A DNA stretch of 23,165 bases. Origin: Anaerolineales bacterium UBA3082. GTDB lineage: Bacteria; Chloroflexota; Anaerolineae; UBA7937. Each line of letters starts with the position of its first letter. The stretch's first letter is position 1. The notes below the pieces were generated by a model. The model had not been told where the DNA came from. It saw nothing but the letters and a program-made list of their open reading frames with translations, and did not search any database. The stretch lies in the NCBI GenBank assembly GCA_002366595.1, contig DFBK01000046.1:1-23165 (forward strand). The letters are read 5' to 3'. Shown here piece by piece: positions 7,382-14,745 of the stretch. Position numbers and translations under genes: made by a program.

Positions 7382-8062
7382 TCAATCGACAGCGCCCCGC
7401 TCCGTCCAGGGCTCTCGTGGGCTCACATCGCGATCGAAGAGGAGACGGTAGAGCAAGACCTGGCGCCGCTCGGCTCCCGGCGGGGGTAGAGGTAACCGGT
7501 TGGCCTCCAGCCGTTTGGCCACGGTCAAAAGGAGCATCCCCCCACAGGCCCAGGCTACCGCTTGTGGTTGTTCAGTGATCCAACTTAGCAATGGGAGCGT
7601 GGCTACTCCCCCCAAGCCCACGAGTGCCGTATAGCGGAACAGCCGCCCCAGGCCCAGTGCGGCCAGTAGCCAGAGAGCGCCCCAAGGAAAAACTACTAGG
7701 AGCATCCCTGTCATGGTGGCAAGGCCGCGGCCGCCTTTGAACCCTAGGTAGAAGGGCCAGTTGTGGCCAATGACCGCTGCTAAGCCTGCAGCCAGGGCCA
7801 AGGGCAGTCCAAGTCCCAACCTAATTCCGAGCCAGGTGGGCAGAGCGCCCTTGCCGACGTCGAAGAGGCCCACCACGACCACAGCCCACTTGGCCACATG
7901 CTGGTAGACACCGGTGCCACTGACCGTGCCACTGCCGTAGCGGCGTAGGTCTATCCCCTTGAGCCAGCGCCCGGCCAGATAAGCCGAGGAGATAGACCCC
8001 AGAAGATAACCGAAGATCACCACTAGAACCGCCATCAGTCCCTCCGCAACAAAGTTAGGCAT
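7382..8062 (-). CDS. PlsY-like glycerol-3-phosphate acyltransferase, divergent
   Basis: PlsY transfers acyl groups from acyl-phosphate to glycerol-3-phosphate in phospholipid synthesis. This 226-aa membrane protein has PlsY architecture: an N-terminal helix, GSISSAYLAGRWLKGIDLRRYGSG, VVGLFDVGKGALPTWLG, and GHNWPFYLGFKGGRGLATMTG, with about five to six hydrophobic segments. The loop that in PlsY reads GSGNxGATNxxR is GSGTVSGTGVYQ here (residues 43-54), so both asparagines and the arginine are replaced. About 35 residues follow the last helix, with several arginines and prolines. It could be a specialised or inactive paralogue, so I withhold the symbol. It starts at ATG 8062, 67 bases after the HD-domain gene, on the same strand. 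Confidence 0.75.
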   Translation of the reverse strand: MPNFVAEGLMAVLVVIFGYLLGSISSAYLAGRWLKGIDLRRYGSGTVSGTGVYQHVAKWAVVVVGLFDVGKGALPTWLGIRLGLGLPLALAAGLAAVIGHNWPFYLGFKGGRGLATMTGMLLVVFPWGALWLLAALGLGRLFRYTALVGLGGVATLPLLSWITEQPQAVAWACGGMLLLTVAKRLEANRLPLPPPGAERRQVLLYRLLFDRDVSPREPWTERGAVD

Positions 8063-8129
8063 GAAGTTAGCAGTCTAATGCGTAGAGATGTGCTTGACCC
8101 CATGGATGGGGCGAGCAAGAAAGTGTCCT

Positions 8130-8684
8130 TCATAACCCCAGATCATCGGCTATCCCCTGCATGGCCAAAAGACAGATGCCGATGAACTCTTTCAACTCTA
8201 TGCCCAGTTCCGGCTCGCAGGTGAGGATCTGCTCTCGGCGGGCACCCCGGGCGAAGGCTTTCTCTTTGAAACGGCGCATGATGAAACCGACATCCAAAGG
8301 GGCTACTTTCTTTTCGGGGTGCACCAGGGCCGCGGCCACGATGAGCCCGGTCAACTCGTCACAGGCGTATAGCGCCTTGGCCATCAGGGTATCGCGAGGG
8401 ACGCCGCTGGCGTCGGAGTGGGATTGGGCTGCTCGAATAATGGCTTCATCCACGCCTTTCTCCCGCAAGATTTTGCCCAACTCTATCGTGTGGCGCTCCG
8501 GGTCTTTCTCCGTGATCTCATAGTCGGCGTCATGGAGAAGCCCCACCAGCCCCCAGGTCTCTTCATCCTCGTCGAAATGTCTGGCCAGGGCCCGCATACA
8601 GGCCTCCGCCGCCAGATGGTGCTTCACTAGGTTCTTGTTCTTGACCAGTTCGTTTACCAAGGCTAGGGCTTCGTCCCTTCTCAT
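8130..8684 (-). CDS. HD-domain phosphohydrolase
   Basis: The 184-aa protein is a compact HD-domain metal-dependent phosphohydrolase. Ordered ligands are visible: His22 in VKHHLAAEACMRAL, His51-Asp52 in GLLHDADYE, His65, His89 in AAQSHSD, and Asp109 in ALYACDELTGLIVA. This matches the small HD proteins often annotated as hydrolases of nucleotides or phosphorylated metabolites; the substrate is not evident. It starts one base after the HAD-phosphatase stop (TGA-G-ATG), with a GGAGAG ribosome-binding site inside that gene, so the two are translationally coupled. The pairing suggests linked phosphate-removal steps, but this is inference. Confidence 0.85.
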   Translation of the reverse strand: MRRDEALALVNELVKNKNLVKHHLAAEACMRALARHFDEDEETWGLVGLLHDADYEITEKDPERHTIELGKILREKGVDEAIIRAAQSHSDASGVPRDTLMAKALYACDELTGLIVAAALVHPEKKVAPLDVGFIMRRFKEKAFARGARREQILTCEPELGIELKEFIGICLLAMQGIADDLGL

Positions 8685-8685
8685 C

Positions 8686-9366
8686 TCACTCTCCTTTTAT
8701 AACCTGCCATCCCCTCTCCTGGGCTATGGCTTGTAACTTCTCTTCCGGCTCCACCGCCACCGGGTTGCCCACCCACTCTAGAAGAGGCAGGTCGGAGATG
8801 CTATCTGTGTAGGCGAAACTGGAGGGTAGGTCGACCTCTAACCCCTTCTCCTTTATCAGTTCTTGGATGCGCCGCACCTTCTCTGAGCCCATACAGGCTG
8901 AACCGAGGACTCGGCCGGTGCACCGGCCCTCCCTGAATTCCACCTCGGTGCCTAAGACATATTCAACCCCTATCTTCTCTCCGAAGAGACGCAAAAGGTC
9001 TTCGAAGGTCCCCGAGACGAGGACCACTATGTGGTTCTTGGCTTGGTGTTCCTTTAAGGTATCTAGGAGATCGGCCCGAATCTCTTGCTCCAGTTCATTC
9101 TCCAAAACGGCGGAGAGGATATCTCGAATCTCTTCCCTCTTGAGGCCTTTGAAGATACCACCAAAATCCTCCATCCATTTGACCCGGAACTGCACTTCGT
9201 CCCAGAGGCCCGACTTGGCTAAGAACCATAAGGGGTAATGGGTGAGGGCGAAGAGCCAGAGGAAGAGGCGTTTCATCTTCCGCTTGCGGTGGTATTTGAT
9301 GAGGGCCCTCCAGACATGTTCCTTGACGAGGGTTCCGTCTAGATCGAAAGCAGCGAGAGCGGTCAA
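8686..9366 (-). CDS. HAD-superfamily (subclass IB) phosphatase, SerB/CicA-like
   Basis: The 226-aa protein belongs to the HAD hydrolases that use an aspartyl-phosphate intermediate. Motif I is AAFDLDGTL with nucleophile Asp8 and acid/base Asp10, motif II is VVLVSGT with Ser118, the motif III lysine is in GSEKVRRI (Lys163), and motif IV is AYTDSISDLPLLE with Asp188 and Asp192. The helical cap between motifs I and II (residues 20-100) is typical of subclass IB enzymes such as phosphoserine phosphatase and related lipid or sugar phosphatases. The start is TTG 9366, supported by a GGGAGGA site seven bases upstream. It follows fumarase beta by 28 bases. The substrate is unknown. Confidence 0.87.
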   Translation of the reverse strand: MTALAAFDLDGTLVKEHVWRALIKYHRKRKMKRLFLWLFALTHYPLWFLAKSGLWDEVQFRVKWMEDFGGIFKGLKREEIRDILSAVLENELEQEIRADLLDTLKEHQAKNHIVVLVSGTFEDLLRLFGEKIGVEYVLGTEVEFREGRCTGRVLGSACMGSEKVRRIQELIKEKGLEVDLPSSFAYTDSISDLPLLEWVGNPVAVEPEEKLQAIAQERGWQVIKGE

Positions 9367-9394
9367 GATAATCCTCCCAGATTCACGTCGCGAT

Positions 9395-9943
9395 TTAAGC
9401 GGTCCGGGCGTACCTGGCTTTCCCTTCCTCGTAGGCGTCGCCGCCGTAGATATCGTTCACCACGATGGCGGGGAAATCCTCCACCTCTAGGCGGCGGAGG
9501 GCCTCGGGACCCAGGTTCTCGTAGGCGATCACCTGGGCGCTCTTTATCCGCTTGGCTATGAGCGCCGCCGCGCCCCCCACCACGGCGAAATAGACCGCCT
9601 TATACTTTCGCATCGCCTGCCGCACTGGCTGGGAGCGGTTCCCTTTGCCTATCATCCCTTTTAACCCCTCGGCTAAGAGGCGAGGGGCATAGGGATCCAT
9701 ACGATAAGATGTAGTGGGCCCCGCGGAGCCGATGGGCTGGCCCGGCTTGGCCGGAGCAGGCCCCATATAATAGATGATCTGTCCCTGGGGGTCAAAAGGG
9801 AGAGCCCCGCCCTTGTCCAGGGTCTCTATCATCCGCTTGTGGGCCGAGTCCCGTCCCACATAGATGGTGCCGGTGATAGTCACCTTATCCCCGGCTTTCA
9901 GTTTCTCTATAACTTCATCGGTTAGAGGGGTGGTTATTTTCAT
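9395..9943 (-). CDS. Class I fumarate hydratase (or tartrate dehydratase-type) beta subunit
   Basis: This is the C-terminal/beta component of the two-subunit iron-sulfur hydro-lyases, which with the alpha subunit interconvert fumarate and malate in the TCA cycle. The 182-aa protein shows family blocks: LKAGDKVTITGTIYVGRDSAHKRM, GQIIYYMGPAPAKPGQPIGSAGPTTSYRMD, KGNRSQPVRQAMRKYKAVYFAVVGGAAALIAKRI and LRRLEVEDFPAIVVNDIYGGD. It has a good GGAGG site before ATG 9943. Unusually, it is separated from the alpha gene by an unrelated 155-aa gene. Fumarase and L-tartrate dehydratase cannot be told apart by eye, but fumarase is the commoner role. Confidence 0.92.
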   Translation of the reverse strand: MKITTPLTDEVIEKLKAGDKVTITGTIYVGRDSAHKRMIETLDKGGALPFDPQGQIIYYMGPAPAKPGQPIGSAGPTTSYRMDPYAPRLLAEGLKGMIGKGNRSQPVRQAMRKYKAVYFAVVGGAAALIAKRIKSAQVIAYENLGPEALRRLEVEDFPAIVVNDIYGGDAYEEGKARYARTA

Positions 9944-9960
9944 GATTCATCCTCCGTCAA

Positions 9961-10428
9961 TCAGCCGCGTATAAGAACGGTCAGCAGAGATGATATTATC
10001 GGCAGGACAATGGATGCAATCTGCCAACACCTTGTTTCATTGTGAGCTCTCTCTAGGTTCTTCCTCAGTTCCCTCAGTTCCTTGAGCTGCATCGCCTCTG
10101 GTGAAGGAGTTTGCTGGCTCAAGAGGGTATCTGAACGATCTCTTGCGCGCTCTGCGTCTATTATCTCCCTCGCCTTGTCAACTTGGGCAAGATCGAGACC
10201 GAATAGAGGGCTCTCGATCTCTTTGGCAAATTCGTCAAACCTTTTCCTTTGGTCATCACTAGCGGACTGACGCCACTCTTCGATTCTATCCGTTAAATAT
10301 AGGAGCGCTTTCAATGCAGCCTTTGCCTCTTCTTCGGAACATGGTGATTCCGCTGCTTCTGGCCTTAGATCGCCTATGGTCTTTGGTTTTTCATTGCTCT
10401 CGTCTTTTTCCATCTCTTCTTTGGTCAT
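9961..10428 (-). CDS. Unrecognised tail-anchored coiled-coil protein inserted between fumarase subunit genes
   Basis: The 155-aa product has a charged, probably disordered N-terminus (MTKEEMEKDESNEKPKTIGD), a helical middle rich in Lys/Glu/Arg, a likely coiled coil around residues 113-133 (AMQLKELRELRKNLERAHNE), and one hydrophobic C-terminal segment (WQIASIVLPIISSLLTVLI) of tail-anchor type. I recognise no enzymatic motif and no named family. AGGAGAAGG lies four bases before ATG 10428, so it should be well translated. It begins 78 bases after the alpha-subunit stop and ends 17 bases before the beta-subunit start. Its codons are more AT-rich than the flanking fumarase genes, which suggests late insertion. 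Confidence 0.75.
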   Translation of the reverse strand: MTKEEMEKDESNEKPKTIGDLRPEAAESPCSEEEAKAALKALLYLTDRIEEWRQSASDDQRKRFDEFAKEIESPLFGLDLAQVDKAREIIDAERARDRSDTLLSQQTPSPEAMQLKELRELRKNLERAHNETRCWQIASIVLPIISSLLTVLIRG

Positions 10429-10506
10429 TGGCCTTCTCCTGAGAAGTGTCGTGATTATGTATTACTCCGTAGTCCGCCTGGCTCTTATATTTGAAAGAGG
10501 GTTGTT

Positions 10507-11352
10507 TCAAAGCACCGCGCTCTTATGCCTGGCGCTATGACATTGCAAGTTGACGGCCACGGGCAAACTCGCGATGTGGCAGGGGAAGGTCTCTATATGG
10601 ACGGCCAGGGCGGTAACTCGTCCTCCGAAGCCCATAGGCCCTATCCCTAACCTATTCACCGCCTCCAAGATGTCCCGCTCCAGTTCCACCACTTCTGGGT
10701 CGGGGCTGGGAGCGCCCACCTCCCGCAAGAGGGAGCGCTTGGCCAGATCCATCGCCTTGTCCACCGTCCCCCCAACCCCTACGCCCACGATAGTGGGAGG
10801 ACAGGGGTTGGCCCCCGACCTATCGACCGACTCCACCACGAAGTCTATCACCCCCTGGCGGCCAGCCGCCGGGGAGAGCATCTTGAGGTAACTCATATTC
10901 TCGCTCCCCCCGCCCTTGGGGAGAACGGTTATCTTCAGCCTGTCTCCGGGGACTATCTCCGTGTGGATCACGGCGGGGGTGTTGTCTTTGGTGTTTATCC
11001 TGGCCGAGAAGGGCCTTTCTGTCACCGACTTGCGGAGATACCCTTCCTCATAACCCCGCCGCACCCCCTCGTTGACCGCCTCGGTCAGGCCTCCTCCTAC
11101 CAGATGCGCCTCTTGGCCTAACTCCAGGTAGACCACCGTCATCCCCGTATCCTGGCAGAGGGGCATCCGCTCCTCGGCCGCGACCTGAGCGTTCTCCAAG
11201 ATCTGGTCTAGGACTTCGCGGCCCAAGGGGGATTCCTCTTGCTCCTTGGCTCGACGCAGGGCGGCCAAGAGATCCTGGCCCAGGTAGTAGTTCGCCCCCA
11301 TGGAGAGGCGAGCCACGGTATCCACTATCTCCTGATAACCTATCTCTCGCAT
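10507..11352 (-). CDS. Class I fumarate hydratase (or tartrate dehydratase-type) alpha subunit
   Basis: This is the iron-sulfur-cluster-bearing subunit of the two-component class I fumarase. The 281-aa protein has the three expected cluster cysteines: Cys66 in MPLCQDTGM, Cys184 in ANPCPPTIVGVGVGG and Cys271 in VNLQCHSARH. Cys258 (FPCHIA) is also close to the C-terminal site. The GFGGRVTALAVHIE segment is typical of the alpha subunit. The start ATG 11352 has a GGAGG site and lies about 35 bases below a well-formed promoter. This cluster type is oxygen-labile in characterised homologues, which fits an anaerobic or microaerophilic host, though it does not prove it. Confidence 0.93.
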   Translation of the reverse strand: MREIGYQEIVDTVARLSMGANYYLGQDLLAALRRAKEQEESPLGREVLDQILENAQVAAEERMPLCQDTGMTVVYLELGQEAHLVGGGLTEAVNEGVRRGYEEGYLRKSVTERPFSARINTKDNTPAVIHTEIVPGDRLKITVLPKGGGSENMSYLKMLSPAAGRQGVIDFVVESVDRSGANPCPPTIVGVGVGGTVDKAMDLAKRSLLREVGAPSPDPEVVELERDILEAVNRLGIGPMGFGGRVTALAVHIETFPCHIASLPVAVNLQCHSARHKSAVL

Positions 11353-11394
11353 GGATATATGCCTCCGTCTAAGAAACTTGAGGGGAACAAGCCC

Positions 11395-11423
11395 ATTCTA
11401 CATCGCCGTCTAGTCGCCGTCAA
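11395..11423 (-). promoter_or_regulatory. Sigma-70-type promoter for the fumarase operon
   Basis: Read on the minus strand, TTGACG (11418-11423) and TAGAAT (11395-11400) are separated by exactly 17 bases. Transcription would start near 11388, about 35 bases before the alpha-subunit ATG at 11352. It lies just beyond the era terminator hairpin, so the fumarase operon is probably an independent unit. Confidence 0.75.
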
Positions 11424-11429
11424 TCTTGA

Positions 11430-11447
11430 CCCCGCCAGAGGGCGGGG
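11430..11447 (-). terminator. GC-rich hairpin after era
   Basis: CCCCGCC and GGCGGGG form a seven-base-pair stem around a four-base loop, four bases after the era stop. The following minus-strand sequence TCAAGATT is only weakly T-rich, so this is a probable but not ideal intrinsic terminator. Its place between era and the fumarase promoter supports that role. Confidence 0.6.
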
Positions 11448-11451
11448 GGCT

Positions 11452-12402
11452 TCAACCCTTCTTGGAGAGCACGTATCCCAGGCGGCGCAGCGCCCCTTCG
11501 TCTCGCCGCCACTTCTTGCTAACCTTCACCCAGAGTTCCAGATAGACCCGTTTGCCCAACAGGAGTTCTATCTCCTTGCGGGCGGCAGTCCCGATCCGCT
11601 TCAACATTTTCCCCTCTCGGCCCAAGACGATCCCCTTCTGGGAAGTCTTCTCCACATGGATAGTGGCCGAGATATAGGTGAGATCCTCCCGCCGCTCCCG
11701 GAACTCCTCCACTACTACAGCCACCGAGTGAGGCACCTCCTGGTGGAGGAACTCCAGCGCCTGCTCCCGGATCAACTCGGCGGCCATGAAGCGCACCTCC
11801 TGGTCCGTCACCTGGTCGGGAGGGTAGTACTGGGGGCCCAAGGGGAGATGTTCGATGATCAGTTCCAGAAGCCTTTCTCGGTTGTCTCCCCTGGTGGCGG
11901 AGAGAAAGAGCCACTCTTGGAACTCTCCCAGGGCTAGATAGGCCTCCCGGTGAGCCTCTTCATTCTCTGGCCTTAGGAGGTCTACCTTGTTCAAAACCAG
12001 GATAACCGGCGCTGGGCGTTCCTTCCCTGCGGGGCCCTGGGAGATGAGCAATCTGGCTATCTCCTCATCTTCCCTTGTGGGGAGTTGAGAGACATCCACC
12101 ATGAAGAGAACCAGGTCGATATCCTTTAACGCCCTGGTCGCCGTCTCTACCATATATTCTCCCAGTTTATGTTTGGGGAAGTGGATACCTGGGGTATCGA
12201 TGAAGATGATCTGCGCCTGGGGCAAGGTAAGGATGCCTCGCAGGCGACGCCGGGTGGTCTGGGGTTTAGGGGAAATGATGGCGATCTTCTGCCCCACGAA
12301 GGCGTTGATGAGGGTGGACTTGCCCACGTTGGGCTTGCCCAAGACAACTACGAAGCCAGATCTATAACCCTCGGGGAGTTCTTCGAGAGTGGGAAGTTCC
12401 AT
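11452..12402 (-). CDS. era: GTPase Era
   Basis: Era is an essential GTPase that binds the 3' end of 16S rRNA and acts in 30S assembly. The 316-aa protein has all G motifs: G1 GKPNVGKS (22-29), the switch region PKPQTTRRRLRGI, G3 DTPG in IFIDTPGIHFPKHKLGEYM, G4 NKVD, and G5 in LFLSATRGDN. The C-terminal KH domain is complete, with EKTSQKGIVLGREGKMLKRIG and the LYVKVSKKW-like ending LELWVKVSKKWRRDEGALRRLGY. ATG 12402 has a GAGGTGG ribosome-binding site and a promoter just upstream. The gene seems intact although a mobile-element scar begins only 36 bases upstream of its start. Confidence 0.97.
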   Translation of the reverse strand: MELPTLEELPEGYRSGFVVVLGKPNVGKSTLINAFVGQKIAIISPKPQTTRRRLRGILTLPQAQIIFIDTPGIHFPKHKLGEYMVETATRALKDIDLVLFMVDVSQLPTREDEEIARLLISQGPAGKERPAPVILVLNKVDLLRPENEEAHREAYLALGEFQEWLFLSATRGDNRERLLELIIEHLPLGPQYYPPDQVTDQEVRFMAAELIREQALEFLHQEVPHSVAVVVEEFRERREDLTYISATIHVEKTSQKGIVLGREGKMLKRIGTAARKEIELLLGKRVYLELWVKVSKKWRRDEGALRRLGYVLSKKG

Positions 12403-12421
12403 CTAACCACCTCAGTTAGAG

Positions 12422-12430
12422 ATTATATCA
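12422..12430 (-). promoter_or_regulatory. Extended -10 promoter for era
   Basis: On the minus strand the sequence reads TGATATAAT, a perfect extended -10 element (TG-N-TATAAT). It lies 19 bases before the era ATG, implying a very short leader of about 10-14 bases that still holds the GAGGTGG ribosome-binding site. No good -35 hexamer is visible at 17 bases, as is usual for extended -10 promoters. The IS30 remnant ends nine bases further upstream. Confidence 0.65.
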
Positions 12431-12438
12431 CCTGTATT

Positions 12439-13030
12439 CTACCTTCGATTGCAACCCTTCGGTAGGTATTCTGTAAATACTTCCAATGGTGTTTTGCCCC
12501 CTAGCCGTTTCCGTGGTCTGTTGTTGAGCTTCCACTCAACGTCTCTGATGTCTTCATCTAGCATTGTAGCAAAATCATTCCCCTTCGGGAAATAGTAGCG
12601 AATCCACATGTTGGCATTTTCATTGCCACCCCGTTGCCAGGCAGCGTAAGGATCGGCAAAGTAGGTATTCATGCCCAGATCCCGTTTCAGCTCTGTGTGT
12701 TTGACATGTTCAGAACCGTTATCGAGGGTGACTGACCGTCTCAGGTGGGGTGGCAAGTGGGCATAGATTTTCTTTTGAGCTCGTAGTGATTCGTCAGCGG
12801 TTAAGTTGTTCATCTTCTCGATACGGATGACACTCGTGTAGCGTTCATACGCGGTATGTAATCCGTTCGTTCTTCCTTTCCCAACGAGGGTGTCTCCCTC
12901 CCCATGGCCAATCTCGGTGCGGTTGGTAATATATACTGGTCGCTGGTGAATGGACACTCTATCAGGTATTCTCACGCGATGAACCGACCGCCCGGTTTTC
13001 TTTTTGCGTTTCTTTTGTTTTCTGCGTCCC
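12439..13030 (-). pseudogene. IS30-family transposase, 5'-truncated remnant
   Basis: The frame encodes the C-terminal catalytic part of an IS30-type DDE transposase: GHGEGDTLVG (first Asp), SVTLDNGSEHVKH (second Asp), and the block FADPYAAWQRGGNENANMWIRYYFPKG (Glu), ending with NNRPRKRLGGKTPLEVF. Intact IS30 transposases are about 300-350 aa and start with a helix-turn-helix domain. Here the frame can be followed only about 197 codons, through a basic KKRKKKTG stretch, before a TAG at 13030-13032. The N-terminal domain and upstream inverted repeat are missing, so it cannot be autonomous. Truncation occurs at a palindromic repeat (13027-13047) that is also the boundary of the neighbouring remnant. 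Confidence 0.85.
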
Positions 13031-13047
13031 TACAGGATCCCGTGGGA
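13027..13047. repeat. Palindromic repeat copy D, at the junction of two transposase remnants
   Basis: TCCCTACAGGATCC followed by CGTGGGA. The internal 13-mer TACAGGATCCCGT is identical to the minus-strand sequence of the copy at 15363-15398, and the overall design (TCCC, central GGATCC, GGGA) matches the copies at 15624-15655 and 16240-16292. Confidence 0.7.
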
Positions 13048-13364
13048 AGCGGAGTCATCGTACCGACGACGAGGAATTCTACCGCCCTTACCTGTTGAAC
13101 ATCAGCGACGTACAAGACTTCCTCATCTACAGCCAACGCTGGGTCTACCTCTACAACGTACTACGCCCTCACTTCGGTGCGAGCATGAATGGGCGCACTC
13201 CGTTGGCGGTGCTGCAAAGCTTAGGCTATACTGGAGATCCAGCTGTCGCCATCTTCCCCCCGGTGCTGTTGGGCAAACTGGGTACAGATCTACTGATGGC
13301 TTGTGATTCTGTAAATGGTATCGGTCTATTGGCCCATTACAGAATAGGGGTCACTCTGCAATGA
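13032..13364 (+). pseudogene. Integrase-core (DDE, IS481/IS3-like) transposase, C-terminal remnant
   Basis: The + frame from 13032 encodes GKRSHRTDDEEFYRPYLLN, then FLIYSQRWVYLYNVLRPHFGASMNGRTPLAVLQSLGY. This is the end of a retroviral-integrase-type transposase core: the ER/KRSHRTDDEEFY catalytic-helix region and the YNxxRPHxxxxMxGxTP signature. Everything N-terminal to the last catalytic helix is missing, so it is a dead fragment. The fragment runs to TGA 13362-13364, overlapping the 3' end of the NuoN-like gene on the other strand by 14 bases. An imperfect inverted repeat (13306-13345) lies near its end and may be the element's terminus. Confidence 0.75.
13306..13345. repeat. Inverted repeat near the end of the integrase remnant
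   Basis: ATTCTGTAA (13306-13314) and TTACAGAAT (13337-13345) are exact inverted copies. The stem extends by TGG/CCA across one bulged A, leaving a loop of about 15 bases. It sits at the 3' end of the transposase remnant, next to the NuoN-like stop codon. It may be a vestige of an insertion-sequence end; it lacks a T-run, so it is a weak terminator candidate for either strand. Confidence 0.5.
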
Positions 13365-14745
13365 AGGAGAAACCCTCCACCATATTCCGTAGCGGCTCTA
13401 GGAGATAATCTGAATAGATCCCCAGGAGAAGGGAGGTGCCCACTAAAGCCACGATCATGATCGCTACCAAGAAGGGTTCCTTTCCTTCGGATGTGGCCCT
13501 TCGGTCTGAGCCCTCGGGATGCCGAGCGTAACCCCCCGGGGGTCTTTTCCCCCTTCCCAGGAGGGGGGTGAGCGAACGGAGATAGCCCCAAGCGATACCT
13601 AAGCCCCCCAGGATGAGCACAAAAGTGTAGAGGGGGTTGTGAGGGAGGAGGGCGAGGTAGATCGGCCAGCGGGTGGCGAACCCTGTCAGGGGGAAGCCCG
13701 CTAGGGTCAGCCCCCCCAGGATATACCCCAGAGTGGCCCAGGGGAGGGCCCTAGCCACACCCAAAGGCATGGCAGATCTCTCGCCTCCATACCGCTCGCT
13801 TATGACCCCCCAACTCATAGCCACCAACGCTATAGCCAAGGATCGGCTGATCAGATGGGCGATAGCCCCGGCGACCCCTACTCCAGAGGCAGTCCCCAAG
13901 CCTACCAGGATGAGACCTAGGTCGCTTATCGTTCCATAGGCTAGAAGGCGCCCTGGAGCCCTCTCTAGGAAGGCGAAGGCTCCCCCTCCCAAAGCGGTGA
14001 TGAGGCCAGCCACCAGAAGTAGATCGAAGGCCTCGCTACCCAGCCAGGGCTGACGATCAAGAAGCCCCACCATCAGCGATAGGGCCACTACCTGGTAGAA
14101 ACCGAGAAGGAAAGCGGCTACCATAGGGGGGGCTTCCTGGATCACTGCCGGGAGAAAGAGGTGAAAGGGCACCACGGCCAGTAGTATCCCGAACCCCAAG
14201 GTCAAAGCCGTCATCGCCAGCCGCACCGAGACCAGATCCTCCGGATAGAGGGCCACGAGATCGAAGAGATGCGTAGAGAGGATGAGGCAAGAGCCGGCTA
14301 TGATCAAAGGGACCAAATACCCCATGGTCACCCTTGGATCCGCTCGCGGACCCCCTTGGATCAGGAAGGCGAGGACTATCCCCGCCAACTCCAAGAGAAG
14401 GACCGCCAGGAGAAAGTTATCGACCATCGCCGAGCCGGCGAGGAGCCCCAAGGTAACCAGAAGGAAGGGGAAAAAGGACCAGCCTTGGGATAAGCGCCAG
14501 GAATAGAGGAAGAGGAGAACCGCCCCAGCGAAAAGGAAGAGAAGGAGCCACCGCCGCCAAGGGTCGAAGAGGAAACCCCTTCCCAAGATCCAGACTGTCT
14601 GATCGGGAGAGAGCAAGAAGCATATAACCGCTACCGCCAGACTGGTCCCCGCGGAAAGAAAAGCGGCGATGGTGGAGCGACGACGGAAGAGATAGACCCA
14701 CGGTGCCATGATCCAAGGCACGATGATGATCCAAAGAGGGGTCAT
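13351..14745 (-). CDS. NuoN-like (antiporter-type) membrane subunit
   Basis: This 464-aa polytopic protein (about 13-14 hydrophobic segments) resembles NuoN/MrpD-type proton-antiporter subunits of complex I. Supporting blocks are FLLAVLLLELAGIVLAFL, where Glu119 matches the conserved membrane glutamate, VVPFHLFLPAVIQEAPPMVAAFLLG (family PFHxWxPDVYxGAP) and LTLAGFPLTGFATRWPIY (family SLxGxPPxxGFxGK). The channel lysines are not seen: FK before VPFH is FG here, the next lysine site is YQ, and GFxGK is GFATR. The frame is open upstream to 14856, but ATG 14745 is chosen because it overlaps the upstream stop by ATGA and has a GGAGGGG site. A long hydrophilic loop (GRGKRPPGGYARHPEGSDRRAT) lies before the last helix. 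Function is uncertain. Confidence 0.75.
   Translation of the reverse strand: MTPLWIIIVPWIMAPWVYLFRRRSTIAAFLSAGTSLAVAVICFLLSPDQTVWILGRGFLFDPWRRWLLLFLFAGAVLLFLYSWRLSQGWSFFPFLLVTLGLLAGSAMVDNFLLAVLLLELAGIVLAFLIQGGPRADPRVTMGYLVPLIIAGSCLILSTHLFDLVALYPEDLVSVRLAMTALTLGFGILLAVVPFHLFLPAVIQEAPPMVAAFLLGFYQVVALSLMVGLLDRQPWLGSEAFDLLLVAGLITALGGGAFAFLERAPGRLLAYGTISDLGLILVGLGTASGVGVAGAIAHLISRSLAIALVAMSWGVISERYGGERSAMPLGVARALPWATLGYILGGLTLAGFPLTGFATRWPIYLALLPHNPLYTFVLILGGLGIAWGYLRSLTPLLGRGKRPPGGYARHPEGSDRRATSEGKEPFLVAIMIVALVGTSLLLGIYSDYLLEPLRNMVEGFSFIAE

Noticed and set aside
8098..8111. CCCCA-TGGA-TGGGG hairpin between the HD-domain and PlsY-like genes
   Set aside because: The stem is only five base pairs and no T-run follows on either strand, so I do not call it a terminator.
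11239..11937. Long + strand open frame opposite era and fumarase alpha
   Set aside because: Both minus-strand genes are clearly conserved enzymes, and the + frame has no recognisable motifs, so it is a codon-bias shadow.
12468..13316. Direct repeat ATTCTGTAAAT at 12468-12478 and 13306-13316, considered as target duplication or element ends
   Set aside because: The left copy lies inside the transposase coding sequence (encoding VFTEY), before its stop, so it cannot flank the element. An 11-base match over this distance can be chance.
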